Counted from the first letter of the stretch, positions 34,510 through 46,717 are shown. The stretch: DNA of 64,000 nucleotides from Mrakia gelida (GCA_024345305.1 BRON01000011.1:1240001-1304000); one strand, 5' to 3'. Numbers and translations are program-made. The notes: generated by a model from the letters alone, not told the origin.

Positions 34510-37382
34510 TCATCGGAACGCCGTTCGCAGACGGGAGATAGCGTGAGACGCGACGGAGAGAGTCGCGTGCTCGAACGAAGCAAACGAAAACCGCTCGTCT
34601 CCGCGTACGCTTTCACCAGCAGAGAAGATCTGGTGGACGGAGTGGGTAAAGGTGTTCGACCGAATCCAGAAGATGCAATTCGGCGGGGCGATGATTCGAA
34701 CCTGGGAGGGAAACGAGGGCAAATTCGAGAAGAGTCAGCACGCGTCGGAACTGAGCCGACGGAAAAGGGAGCGAAAGATAGGACGGAGGGTGGAATAATC
34801 TTGCAGGCTTACATTAGCTTCAATCAGACGAATCTCCAGTCCTGCCGAGGTCCCCTGAGTGACCACCATCGAAACTCCTGAGGCGACGTCCTTCACGTCT
34901 CGATGATCTCGTTGGGTGTCTTGAATCCACGCGGCGAGAGTACATCCCAAGAGGGAGACGAGGCCTTTGAAGTCGGGATTTTGATGGAGGAGGGTATCGT
35001 GGAGACTGGAGTAAGGAGAGTCAGCGACGCGAGACGCTAAAGAGAGAGGAAGAACGGGGAGAGGAAGAATGACGCGTCGAAACTCACTCTTTCTTGACCC
35101 GAAGGAAGTCCTTCACGAGAGGATGGTTGATGGTTTGAAGGTAGGTGAGAAGGGAAGAATCGAGCCATCTTGCGATCTAAGGAAGGAAGAAGAGAGCGAG
35201 GGTCAGAACGGATCTCAAAACGCAAAGAGGACGCGGAGGATCGACTCACTTCTCTGGCGAGCTCCGTGAACTTTGCGTTGAACTTCTTGGAGGTCTCTCG
35301 ATGAACGGCGACGAGCTCAGGTCGAGATCCTCCCTTGGAGAGCCAGACGAACATGTGGGTAGTTCTGCAACACAGAACAGCGAAGCGAGTCAGCAAAGGG
35401 AATGCAAGAACGCGTCGCGAAAGAACGAGGGAACTCACGCTCGGATCTGCCAGCCATAACGAGCGTCGACCTCCATCATCTCTTCAACGACCTCCGTATA
35501 CCTCGTCTTGAAAATCCTCATCTGATCCGCTAGATCCGCCGGTAGATCAACGAAAAAGGCGACCCCCTCCCCGTCTAGATCAACCAGCTCCGAGCAATCC
35601 AAGATCACCCTCGCCTCCCTCACCCACTACCCCACCACAAGGCCCACGACCGAGTCAGAAACGCTCAGAGAAAGGCAAGGTAGTCGTTCTTTCTTACCTT
35701 CGACCGATTCTTGAGGTAGGCTGTGAGTCGAGCTTTGACGACCTTCTGGCTGAGGATGTTCTTAAATCGTTCTTGATGAGGGATCTTCCTGAGGAACTCA
35801 TCGCGGAAGGCTTGCTCCCGAAGTCGGAAGGGTAAAACTATTGGTGGAGGGGCATTTCGAAGCGCTGAGGCGAGCGTTTGCTGGAGGTTGGAAGGGAAGG
35901 GGAAGCTGGGAAGACGAAGGGAGGCGGCGAAGGGACGCGACGACGATCAGCTCCAGCTCTCGCTTTCTGAGAGAGGAGCAAAGCAAGAGCCACATATACA
36001 GGCCTGAGAAACGGAGCTACGTACTCGATGTGTCGAACTGGTGCTTTCGCTGCCTCATCAGGAGTTCCTCCAGATCGATAAACAAACGCCTCGTTCGTCT
36101 TTCGAGGCTCAACGTCTCCAACGGGATGAACCGTCATCAAATCACCTTCCACCTCTCCCTCGCACTCCGAACAGACCCAGGTGCTCCTAATCATCCCCTC
36201 CGGCGCCACCTCGACCTTCTGCTTCTTCCCTCTCCGAGGTCTCTTCCTTCCGACGTCCTCCTGCTCCTCCGCTTCGTCCATCTCGTCTGCCTCCAGCTCT
36301 GACTCGGTCTCCACCAGTTTCCGAGGGTCTGGAACGAAGCGAGAGGAGAGCCGGAGGGGTGCTGAAGGTCGTTGGTTGGGATGGGAAGGCTGAGTTCTAT
36401 CCTCGGGCGAGTCGGAGGAGGAAGGGCAGGAGGAGAGAGGGGAGGATGGAGGATGGTTGGACTCCTCTTGCGAGGGCCAGGACGCTGAGTCGAGAAGGTC
36501 GTTGGCAGATAGAGGCGGGAGTGGAGAGGGTACGACGGAGGTGTAGGACTGCGAGAGGAGTGGAAGAAGGGGAGGAAGACGTTGAGGCGAGGGGACAGAC
36601 GAAAGGTCAGCTTGAGCTCACGCGTCTGCCCTTCTCTTGCTCCCTCCGACCTATCCCTCCCTCTCGCTCGCCTCGAAGAGAAAATGAGCATACGTACGCC
36701 TCTTCGATCGACGTATTGATTGAGAGGAAGAAGATGTATGTTCTGAGAAGACAGGTCGTCTGAGTGAGCTCGAAGACCTCCCGAAGCGAGCGAGAGATCA
36801 AGTGCTGGAAGGAACGAACCTCCAGTTGAGCTTGAAGCTCGCTGACGGTCTGGAAAAAGGGAAAAAGAGAAAGGTCAGCCTTTCGCTCCGCTGGGGCTAG
36901 TATCCACAGCGAAGGGACAAAGCGAAGCTCACGTTATCGATGCACTCCTGAGCGAAGACCAACCTCGCCTCGAGCTGACCATCCAGGAGCTGAAGAAGGT
37001 TGTCGACCTCCCTCGCTCTTGAGGTCGAAAGAGCCTCTTTTCGAAGCTGATTTCGGAGTTGGAAAAGCTCCTGTACCCTGAGAAGGGTCAGAGGAGACGG
37101 AGGAGGGGTGGCAGAGCTTGAGGGCGAGTTCGAAGGCAAAGGACGGGGAGGGTGAGGGAAGGAAGACCTGGAGTCGGCGGAGGGGGAGGGTATGGAAGAA
37201 GGCGGCGGTTTGCTGGATCGTCTGTTGATCCAGGGTAGAAGATTGTTGATCATTTTCTTCTGATGGGCTTTGAGTTTCCTGCTGGTTGCACCCATGGCGA
37301 CCGAGGGACGACGAGGGAGAAGGAGGAGAGGACGAGGGAGTCGTTCGAGATCGGCGTTGAAGGGAGAGAGCCGTTTTCGCAT
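34510..37382 (-). CDS. unrecognised protein, about 10 exons
   Basis: Start ATG at 37382 (MRKRLSPFNADLERL), first exon ending at CIDN near 36930. Next are TVSELQAQLE and NIHLLPLNQYVDRRG exons, then a long exon 36040-36545 with a Ser/Pro-rich stretch, an acidic/basic switch (ESELEADEMDEAEEQED, KRPRRGKKQK; nuclear-localisation-like) and STWVCSECEGEVEGDLM, which has a single Cys-x2-Cys. Later exons encode FPFPSNLQQTLASALRN, RFKNILSQKVVKARLTAYL, the beta-rich VREARVILDCSELVDLDG, MFVWLSKGGSRPELVAVH, ARWLDSSLLTYLQ and HDTLLHQNPDFKGLVSLL, ending at the stop at 34510. Donor GTACGT near 36018 gives a continuous frame. I do not recognise the family. The composition suggests a nuclear protein. The last exon (34510 to about 34722) is the least certain part. 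Confidence 0.65.
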
Positions 37383-39318
37383 CTTCGAACTTCAGAGCTC
37401 ATTATTTTTCGCCGCTTTTATCTAAACAAAAATCGCTTCGAAGGGTCGGCAGATAAGATAATGAAGATAGCCCGAGTCCAACTTCGAAAAAATCTGTTGA
37501 GCCAGTCCCCTTCGGTCACGTTGAAAAAGAAAACCTCTCCTCTTCGATCTTGACGTCTTCAAAGAGGAGTAGAACCTTTGATAAGGAAGTGAGATTTGAG
37601 TTTGGTTTGTCCCTGAAAGAGAGAAGGAGGTGGGTGAAAGAGGTCAGCTCTCTTCGTTTCCGTCAGAGGTGGGGAGGGGACGAGGAAAGAGGCATCGGAC
37701 GCACTCGGGGGATCATTGGATGTTACTTGAGATGCTTGGGAAGTAGACGAGGAGAGGGATCGAGTGATTTGGTTGGTGGGAGATGATGGTTGAGCTTGTT
37801 GGAGCAAAGAGGGAGAAAGAGAGAGCAGAAACAAAGTCGAAGCTCAACTTCGCGACGAGCTCAAGCGACGGACTTCAGCGCTGTTTGGTTTCCCCTCAAC
37901 GAGCAAAAATCCCCTTTTGCGAACAAACATCTCATTTGCCCATTTTTTTGAACCGATGGTTCGGAGGAAGTCAGCCGAAAAAGATTCTCCTTCGAGCTCT
38001 GCCCTGCGACGAGAGCTGCCCGTCGCGCTGAAGACGATGAATTTCTCTTCCCTCTGTTGAAATCCTACCCCATTTTGCACGGGTACTTTGTCGAGGCAGA
38101 CAGACAAAGCTCGACTCCAAGCGTGTTCGTTGAGCTAGGACCTCCACTTTCTCGACCCCCCAGAAAGCGAGAGATCATCGAACGTTCCGTCTCATACGAA
38201 CGCTCTCCCTTCGGCGCTGATCAGCTCACCTCCCTTCTTCCCAACGGCCACCTTCGCTGACTTTGGGCTTCAATCTACCTCCAGGGTCTCACACTTAACT
38301 GCCGCGACCTCTAGCACGTATATTCTGGACCTTTCCAACCCTGGAACGAGCCTCGCTGCTACAACTCAACGGATGAGAAAAGGTCAGCTCGACTCCCTTC
38401 CTTCCTTCACTTCTCCTTTGGCTCGCAAACGCATCCTCACTCTTCTCTCCTCACCGCTCTTCTTTCAGACTTGGTCGCTGTGTTCTCTTGGGGATCTTCG
38501 GTCCTCCATCGATAGCAGGAGCAACGGATCTTTGTGAGTGCCTTCTTCAAGCTTCACACGAGCTTGGTCGAGTCGTCCTCGAGCTTGTTTGCCGCTTCGC
38601 TTCGTTCTCTCCCTCTACCTCCCTCTTCACTTGCTGCGAGATCGAGAAGAAGGAGATCACGACCACGATATCCCTCTCCTTCCTCGCTCTGCGGCAAAAC
38701 GCTGCTACATCGCTATCTCCTTCGAAGTTGCTGAGCGAACGAAGCCCGAAGCTGACCTCCACTTCTCCTTCCCTCCTCCCTCTCCTCCCTACCAGCTCCT
38801 TTCTCGTGGGATCCAACCCTCTGATCCTCTAACGTCGTCGTCATCACCTTTTCTGCGACCCTTGCGTCCATCGGAAGGGCTCGCGAGGCAGCCGTGTTCT
38901 GCTGGGAAGGAACTCGTCGAGTGAGTTTTCGATGCCCGTTCGCTTCCTCTTCCGTATCTCAAGACGGCGCACATCGCTGAAGAAAGCCATTTCCTGCTTC
39001 TGCTGTTCCTTTTTTGCCACTAGTCAGCCACCCGAGCTAATCCGTCGACTCCTCGATCTGGTCGCGTCCTCGTCTTCCCTCACGTCGCGTCCTCCTCCTC
39101 GTCTCGCTATGGGTCTCGCATTCGACGTTCGTTGCTCGCTGACTTCTGCTTACTTATCACTTACCCCTATGAGTGATGCTCTTCCCTTTTCTACTCCTAT
39201 CGTGACGTGCGTCGGTGCCGTCTTGCTTTCGTTACTCTCGTTTTTCGGAGGAGCCAGAGCAAAGAAGGAGAGAAAGAAAGGGTCATGGTCGTTGATCGTA
39301 GCAAAAAGCAACTTCTCC
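37383..39318. other. gene-poor stretch with unresolved plus-strand exon-like pieces
   Basis: From 37383 to about 38300 I see no gene, only the promoter of the minus-strand neighbour and AT-richer DNA. Between about 38380 and 39130 on the plus strand there are splice-like signals: CTTTCAG before 38469, GTGAGT near 38534, an acceptor CTACCAG near 38804, donor GTGAGT near 38920, acceptor CCACTAG near 39023, and donor GTTCGT near 39128. The pieces after 38804 and 39023 join in frame (KELVDQPPELIRRLLDLVASS, F-box-like), but no consistent upstream exon was found. It could be a degenerate gene or a short non-coding transcript. Confidence 0.35.
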
Positions 39319-41066
39319 CTACTCGTTCTCTCCATACATGATACCCAAAGTTTTGGCCTTGTGCTTGGTAGAGGTGGTGGCAGCCGTCGCGAACCACGAC
39401 TCGTCGATTCCCAACTCCTTCATGATCCTGCTTGACTCGTCCTTGTGACTTTGCCTGCCCAGGATGAAGAGGATGGTAGAGGAATTAACGGAGAAGCTTT
39501 CGCCTCTCAAGAGCTGAGCGAGAGAGTGCAAGTTCTTTTCGTCTGAGTAGGGAGGGAAAAGCTGAGTCAGCGGAGTAACAAGACTGAGGTCCTTCCTCCC
39601 GCCGTGGACCTTCAAACGAATGGGAGATGGCGACTGTGACTTACCGTTACTGATAGAGGGAATCTTGTGGTGAATAGCAGGGTAGTAGGGTCGGTTGAGC
39701 TCTCGAATCGAGGTCGCGACGGTAGTCCAAAGTCGCGTGAGCTCTCGAGGTCCCATCCCAACCCGAATGCGAACGAGATCAAACGAATTCCTGTTCAGAG
39801 ACATCGAGGATCCAGCAGGACCGAGTACGATCGTGAAGAGGAACTCGAGCGAGTACGTGAGGAGGAGGGTGAGCGACGCGTCGTCCTTGTCCTGCTGTCC
39901 GAAAGGTTTAAGAAGGGAGATCTTGGTCCAGAGATTCCAATCTCGAGAACTTGACTCTGAGAGGCGCAGCAAGGAAGAAACGAGGGAAGTGCTTGTCAGT
40001 AGTAGAGAGGAAAAGCGAGAGGGTGGAAGCGCAACTGACCTCTCTCCTCCTTCACCCCACCGTGAGGCTTGTTCTGGTGGTGCTGCAATCTCGTCATCAG
40101 ACTTTCAAGGTACGTCATCCCGATATAGATCTTGTTGGTCTGTAGCAGCGGCAGCAAGAGGTCTAGTCAGCCTCTGAGCGAGGGAAGAGCGAGGAGAAAA
40201 CCCGAGGAGGACGAACGATTGCAACCAGAGCGTAAAGACCAGCGTCGAGGCAGCCTTCAGCGTTCTGATGCGCTGAAGGAAGACTCCTGATGAAGTCGGC
40301 GGTAACTCGAATGCCCTTTTGAAAGAAGCTGAGACGACCAAGCCGAGGTGAGGCGAGAGGCGGGGGGGAGAAAGGGAAGGGAAGGAGGACTCGAGGAGCG
40401 AAGGAGGAGGGATGAAACTCACTCTTCGAACGGCTTGATCCAGAGCTTGTCTCGGTTGAAAAGGTAGAAGAGAACAAGCTCAAGTCCAGAGACAACTTGA
40501 TCTCCGATAGAGACGAAGTTGACTAGCATCCCACCCATCGCGATGACCATGGGAAACTAAGGCGAGGAAGTCGAGAGCTCCTCCGGCGATGCCTGCGATG
40601 GGGGTCGTGTTCTTCCTATGGAGTAGAACGAGAGGAGCGAAGATGTCAGGAGCCGAGATAGCATCACAGACCTTCGATAGCCTCACATGAAGAAAGCTGG
40701 AAGGATTTTAACGATGTAGTTGATGACCAGCGGAAGAATACGAGCGGCCTGGACGAGGAAGAAGGAGGAGGGAAGGAGGAAGGATCAGCTCTTCTCCTTC
40801 CTTCGACAGCTCTCCTCTTTCGAAGTCGGTTTGCTGATGATTGAGCTACTAACAGCATTCCTGGCTGTGCCATTCCAGCTAGATCGGTACTCCTGAGCCA
40901 ACTGGCCAAGCTCCTTCCTCGTCATCTCGTCCGTCTCCTTGACTGAGGTCTGGATGTCGGAGGTGGGATCTCTCTCGACGACGAGAGGGAAAGAGATTTG
41001 ATGAACCGACGAGGTCTGCTCTTCGCTCTCCGTAAAGACTCCTCGATGGGTAGTGTCGAATCGCAT
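39319..41066 (-). CDS. unrecognised multi-pass membrane protein, one frameshift
   Basis: Start ATG 41066 (MRFDTTHRGVFTESEEQ), stop TAG at 39319. The N-terminal cytosolic part (EMTRKELGQLAQEYRSSWNGTARNA) is followed by hydrophobic helices: ARILPLVINYIVKILPAFF, then TTPIAGIAGGALDFLAL, continuing in another frame as FPMVIAMGGMLVNFVSIGD and SGLELVLFYLF. The frame jumps by one base near 40560 in the middle of a helix, with no intron that repairs it. Afterwards the exons join well: FFQKGIRVTADFIRSLP, TNKIYIGMTYLESLMTRL, SLEFLFTIVLGPAG, MGPRELTRLWTTVA and a C-terminal soluble domain ending LGIMYGENE. No family was recognised; the pattern suggests an organelle membrane protein with about four helices. 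It is either a real lesion or a one-base sequence error. Confidence 0.6.
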
Positions 41067-42782
41067 GGGCGAAAAGAGGGGAAGAGGAAAGGGAAAGGGG
41101 AAGGAGGAGGGGGTGTTGGAGGTTGAGCTTCAACCTGGCGGAGCTCTTCCTTCTCTCTTTCCTCGGACGGGTTCGCCCCCGTTTGTATTTTTTTCGTCGA
41201 GAAACTTCATCTCCCTCGTCTCCTCGCATGAGAGATCACTACGACCGGAACGCCGCGTTCAACCGTCTTCCCTCAAAGAAGCCAATTTTCCCCGTCGCCT
41301 CGCCTTGCTTCGAGCTTCTTCTGCCCTTTCGTCTTCTTCAGCCCGCCAGCAGCCCGCCATTCTCCGTTTGTGGAGTCAGACATCTTTCCGGAACCTTTGA
41401 TCATAACAAGAGAGACCTGTTTTCAATCTTGATGTCGGCAATTTCTTGCTCACTTCGTCGTCGCGTCGCGTCGCTTCGCTTTCTGCGTTGAACGTCCCCC
41501 TCCTCTCGCATGGTCTAGAAAGAGCCATTCGCCCAACGAGTCAAATCTAAGACATCTCTACTTAGTGGGCTATGAAGGCGAAGTATTCAAATCGAGCGAG
41601 CCTCGTGGAAGAGGGGCACGTCGAGAGTCGCGAGTCGACTGGACTGAAAGACGCAACGTTGAGGCTCGAGGAGTCGTGCGTGTCGTCTCGAACAGAGCAC
41701 CGGGATAGGTTGTTTCAGCCTTTAATATCCGTGTATCTCTGCTTCAGCAGTTACTCTTGACAGCAGAATGCGATCGCCCGCGTCGAGGTTTGGTCGACGA
41801 CGCGTCGAGCCGCGTCGTTTCCCGCCTCCCCCTTCCTTTTCCGAGCTCTCGCTTCGAGACTGGAGTCCCGTTCTGAAGATAACATTTCCGGTAAACCAAC
41901 CATGTGGCCGACTCGTTCCGTCTCTCTCGACGAGGCAGCGAACTTCGACTTCGTCGCATCTGAACTTCGCGTCCCAATGTTCCTCGACGTGGTTTCCTTT
42001 CTTATATACTTCTAGCTTTTCCTCACTTCCGTGCGTTGAATAAACGACGAGAGGAAGCTCGAGTGAAGGAGCTAGCTGTCTACGAGATGAGCCCAGAGGC
42101 GAAGGCGGCAGCGGCCGACTCGCTTGGACTCAACATCCCTCCCCCCGCTTAGGAACTCATAGTCTGAGCTTTCTCGCCTTTATATGTAGCTCCTATACCT
42201 CCTCTCTTGTAGTTGATCTAGAGTTTCTCGTGTGCTTGTTCGTTTTTTGGACGGGAAAGCGAGCAACGAAGGGAGTTTGGTTTCGCTTTCGCTCGTTCTC
42301 GTCTTTAGATCTCTCTTTGATGACCTTTTTCCGTTACGATCTCACTTTCTGGTACTGTTGTCCGCTGTCCCATCCGATTATGTCTGCTAGCACACTTTAT
42401 CTCTCTGGGACAGGATCCGGCGAGACTGTTGTTTCTCGATAAATTGCGATGGCGATCGCCTTGACGCATTGAGCCTTCGTCTGAGACGTCCTACCTCAAC
42501 CCTTCACCCTCCCCTCGCCCGTTTTTCCTGCAGGTCAGTCTAGCCCTTCCCGTTTTGGTCTCAAACCATCATCACCATCGTATACACCCAGGAAGAGTAT
42601 TCGTACTGATCTCTTCGTTCTCCTTCCTTCCATCCCATCAACCAACAACCTCACCTCCGCCTCTCCTTCCTTTCTCTCCTCCCCGTCAAACTCAACTCTC
42701 TTCTCCTCCCACCCGCCCTCCCTTCTTCCCATCTCGGACCACCACCTCTCTTCCCTCTCGCCTTCCTACTCCCTCCTCGACT
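41067..42782. other. long intergenic region upstream of the PKA gene
   Basis: About 1.7 kb with no supported gene. At 42060-42150 the plus strand has a short open reading piece ending with codons for MSPEAKAAAADSLGLNI and a stop at 42148-42150. It lacks a convincing start or upstream exon. The last 250 bases before the kinase start are CT-rich, and at 42533/42534 there is CTGCAG directly followed by GTCAGT, suggesting untranslated-exon splicing. A large promoter fits a tightly controlled kinase gene, but no binding sites were identified. Confidence 0.45.
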
Positions 42783-45636
42783 ATGGCTCCTTCCCTTCTC
42801 TCTCGGGTTGCGAACATGACTTCCAAAGAGCAGCGACCTCCTCCTCCGTCCTACATCCCCCACCATCAGCAGCTTCAACAGCAAGCTCCTCCTCCTGCCA
42901 TCGTCCATCCCACTCAACCTTCTTACATCCAGCCAGGCCAGCCGTACACGCACCTAGTCACTCTCCCTAGTCCTCCAGGAAGTCCCGACGGGCACGTCTA
43001 CATCAAGGGAAAGGCAATGTATAGGTCAGTAAGGTTTCGACATCGACGGATCAAGGAGAGGGAAGAGCTCCTCGGAAGGGATTTGAAGCCATCCGCCAGA
43101 CTAGAGACATCCTCGACGGCTTGGAACCATCCAAGGCGCACATGGTCTCTAGTAGGAAGGGCGAGAGGAGGGTGGAAGCGAGCTGGATCGAGCTAAGACG
43201 GAGGATGGAGAGATGGACTTTCGCCTTCCTTCCTTGAGCTTGATCTTTGTTTGTTTCTGCCCTGACGACTTCCGACACTGACTCTCCCTTTCTTCTTTCT
43301 CTTTCTCCTCCCCCTTCCATCCCTTCACTCTCAACTCTACTTTACTCGCAACCCTACAGCGACACGAACTCGCAATCCCCATCTCCTCCCTCTTCAACCC
43401 ACCAACCTCACCTCACCCAGCCCACCCACGGCTACTCCTCCTCAGCTGGTTCCAACGGTTCCTCCATGTCCTCGTCCCTTTCAACGAACCCAACCCAACA
43501 AGGTCAATCAGAACGAACCCTCTCAGCAGCCCTTCGAGGCGACTACATCTCGAACCCAACCGACCCATCTCCCAACTCCTCCGTCGCTCCTCCTCCATCC
43601 CACTCAACCTACCAAGATCACCCTTCCGACTCTCGAATGTCCGTCGACCAACAACCTCACTCTTACGCTGCCTCCTCAGCCATCTACAACCAACCTCCAC
43701 CCTCTCACCAGCCCACCTACCACCATCAACCCATGGTCGCTTCGACTTCGACGGCTCCTCCGATCCCGTTCAACCACGCTTCGAACCAGCCTCCTGCGGT
43801 GGTACTGGCGGACGAGCAGCTGCATCAGGCACAGGCGGCGTTGAGGCAGGCCGAGGAGCAGACGAGGGTGGCGAAGATGAACGCGGCTGTGGTTCAGGCG
43901 AAGGAGGTTGGAGGGATCACTGGAGGAACCGTCGCGGCGCCGGTGAAGGTCAGAAAGACGGCGGGGAAGTACGCTTTGAAGGATTTCCAGATTGAGAGGA
44001 CGTGAGTGCTGATTTCCTCATCATCCCAGCATTACTCTCCACGAGTTTCAAGCGGTCTAGTCGTCGTGTGATCGCGTCGCTGACTCTCTTTCCTTTCCTC
44101 GCCATCTCCTCCCTCTCATCTCTCTCTCGCTTCGCCCAGCCTCGGAACCGGATCCTTTGGTCGAGTCCACCTCGTCAAGTCCCGTCACAACGCTCGGTTC
44201 TACGCCGTCAAGGTTCTCGGCAAGGAGAAGGTCGTTCGAATGAAGCAGGTCGAGCACACCAATTCGGAACGAGAGATGCTCGTCAGGGTTCGACATCCCT
44301 TCCTCGTCAACCTGTGGGGAACGTTCTGCGACTCCAAGAACTTGTACATGGTGATGGACTTCGTGGCTGGTGGAGAGTTGTTCAGTTTGCTGAGGAAGAG
44401 TCAGGTGAGTCTCGCGATCTTTCGTCTCCATCGCTGCTCGTCGAGCTCGCTCGTTCCATCCGCGCTACCGAGACATCAAACACAATATACCGAGGCTTCT
44501 CTCCTCTATGCGTCAAGATCGTAGACTGACTCGTCCCTCTCTTTCTTTCCTTCTCTCCTCGTTCATCAGCGATTCCCCAACTCGGTCGCCAAGTTCTACG
44601 CCGCCGAAGTCGCTCTCGCTCTCGACTACCTCCACTCCCTCGACATCATCTACCGAGATCTCAAGCCTGAGAACATCCTCCTCGGAGCCGACGGACACGT
44701 CAAGGTCACCGACTTCGGGTTCGCCAAACACGTTCCCGACGTTACTTGGACGCTCTGTGGAACGCCAGACTACCTCGCTCCCGAGGTCGTTCAGTCCAAG
44801 GCGTACAACAAGAGTGTCGATTGGTACGCTCTCGGAGTGCTGATCTACGAGATGCTGGTGAGTCACACGCCGTCTCCCCCCCTCCCTCTCGGACGCGTCC
44901 GACTCGTTCTTCGTTCGCTCGCCTGCCTCGTCGTTTCGCTCAAATTAACTCCATCTCGTTCCTTCCCTTCTTTTCCTCGCTCGTTCCACTTCGGTTCACT
45001 CTCTTCCAGGCCGGCTACCCACCCTTCTTCACCGAGGACGGCAACCCCATGAAGCTCTACGAGAAGATCATCGCCGGGAAGGTTCGATACCCCACCTACT
45101 TCGAGCCTCTCTCCAAGGATCTCCTCAAGAGTCTCCTCACCTCCGATCTCACCAAGAGGTTCGGTAACTTGAAGAGTGGATCGCACGACATCTTCGGGCA
45201 CGAGTGGTTCGGAGAGGTCGATTGGGACCGGTGAGTCTTGTTTCGTTCTGTTCCCGCGTCGCTTCGGTCTGGGTTCGAAACGCGAGCTGACTTGCCGTGC
45301 TTGTTGGTTTGTTCTCGGGTCTCAGACTCTACCGACGAGACATCCCTGCTCCTTACATCCCCAAGATCGAGGGAGATGGAGATTCAAGCCAGTGCGTTTC
45401 GCTTTCTCCCCCTCTTCGCTCGCTCGTTCTCTCGCGCTGACCTCTTGCCCCTCTTCTCCCCTCGTTCAGGTTCGATCGATACGCCGAGTGCGACACCTCC
45501 GAGTACGGACAGACTGGACCTGACCCTCACGGCGGTCTTTTCCGTGAGTCCTCTGCCTCTCTTTCCCCCTCGTCGTTCGTTCTCGCGACCCACGAACTAA
45601 CCCCCTTTCCCTCTTCTCCTCTCAGCCGACTTCTAA
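42783..45636 (+). CDS. cAMP-dependent protein kinase catalytic subunit
   Basis: Eight exons: 42783-43024, 43360-44001, 44140-44404, 44570-44857, 45010-45230, 45326-45391, 45470-45543, 45626-45636; 1809 nt, exact frame, 602 residues. The kinase domain occupies the C-terminal half: glycine loop [15 protein letters not shown], catalytic Lys in [11 protein letters not shown], gatekeeper region [13 protein letters not shown], catalytic loop [19 protein letters not shown], activation loop Thr in [16 protein letters not shown], and the AGC tail ending HGGLFPDF with the C-terminal hydrophobic motif. The first 270 or so residues are Gln/Pro/Ser/His-rich and disordered, ending in a coiled stretch ([18 protein letters not shown]), as in other fungal PKA subunits. 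PKA phosphorylates targets when cAMP releases the regulatory subunit and controls growth, morphogenesis and stress responses. The AGC C-tail makes PKA more likely than other AGC kinases. Confidence 0.95.
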
Positions 45637-46717
45637 ACCCCTCCCACCACCCCGCTACCTTCCCTCGCATCGACACCTCGTTCTCCCCCTCCTTCTCCCC
45701 CCAACCTCGCATATCCCGTCTCTCGCTCTCGTCTTAATTATCCTCTCCTCCATGCCCATCCTCCTCCTCACTTTACTTGCCCTCTCCTCTCTCCCTCTCC
45801 TCCTAGAACACTTCTCTCCTTATTCTTCTCTCTTTCTCTTCGTGGATACCTCTACCTTACTTGCTCCCTCCTCGTCTTTTCTAGCTCGTCTCGTCGTCGT
45901 TTCTCTCCACCTCTTTGTTTTCGACCTCGTCTGATTCGTATCTATCCTCCCTCGTGGTTGCGCTCGCTCCCTGTGTTTCGTTTCTCTCTCTCTCTCCTCG
46001 TTTCGGGTTCGGGTCGGTTGTGAGTGTGTTCGATTGTGTAGAGTAGTTCGAAGTACTGAAGAATGAATGAGGTGAAGCTGTTGAGGACGTCGAGCGCGAG
46101 GCGACGCAGGAAAGAGGCGGAGATGGATCGTTTTGAGCTCGACAAGGTTAGATCTTTCCGTTCTCGCTCTGAAGATGGGTAGCTCCCCAACGCCTAGTGA
46201 GACACTCATATCGAATGGAGAACTCTGCGAGAGATCGTGCGAAAAATCAAGCTCGAGAGGAAGGGTCCGAGGCCTTGGATCGACTCCTGCGCGCGGGCGA
46301 CGCTTCGAGGGAGGGAAGGGAAAGAAGGTCGAGTCGCCTCTGTTCGACTCCCATCCTCCCCTTCTCCCTCCTCCCCTTTTGTCCTCTTCAAGCCCACCTT
46401 TGGAAGGACCATCTTCACTGTGAGTAGCTCCCCGCATCGTCGCTCTCGTGTCTCGCGCAGAAGAGGATGAGCTGGGAGTTCTGACCTTCGCTCTTGCCTT
46501 TTTTCCCCCCTTGCCCCTCTTTCGACTTCAGCTCCCTCCTCCTTCCTTCCCTCTACCAAAAAGGTGTGTGCGATCTCAACATCCTCGACTAGGGACACGC
46601 CCGCTCGTACTGATCTTGTATCCGTCGTTTGTTTCGCGTTCGCACCAGGCAACAGGAAACCCTCCCTCGCTTCTCGCACCCACCACCTCTCCCTTCCCTT
46701 CCCTCCTCCCTTTCACG
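45637..46717. other. intergenic, PKA 3' end to importin start
   Basis: No gene was found. The first 400 bases are CT-rich and likely include the kinase 3' untranslated region. Signals at 46422 (CACT/GTGAGTAGC donor), about 46480 (CTGAC) and about 46531 (TTCAG acceptor) suggest a 5' untranslated intron of the importin gene. Confidence 0.45.

Noticed and set aside
34681..34720. Possible tRNA B-box (GGTTCGAATC on the minus strand)
   Set aside because: The flanking bases do not form a T-arm stem and no A-box or acceptor stem is found. The stretch is better explained as the start of the last exon of the minus-strand gene.
40550..40565. CTTAGTT heptamer like the programmed +1 frameshift site of yeast EST3
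   Set aside because: The heptamer is present on the minus strand but out of phase with the upstream reading frame, so the known slippage mechanism would not apply.
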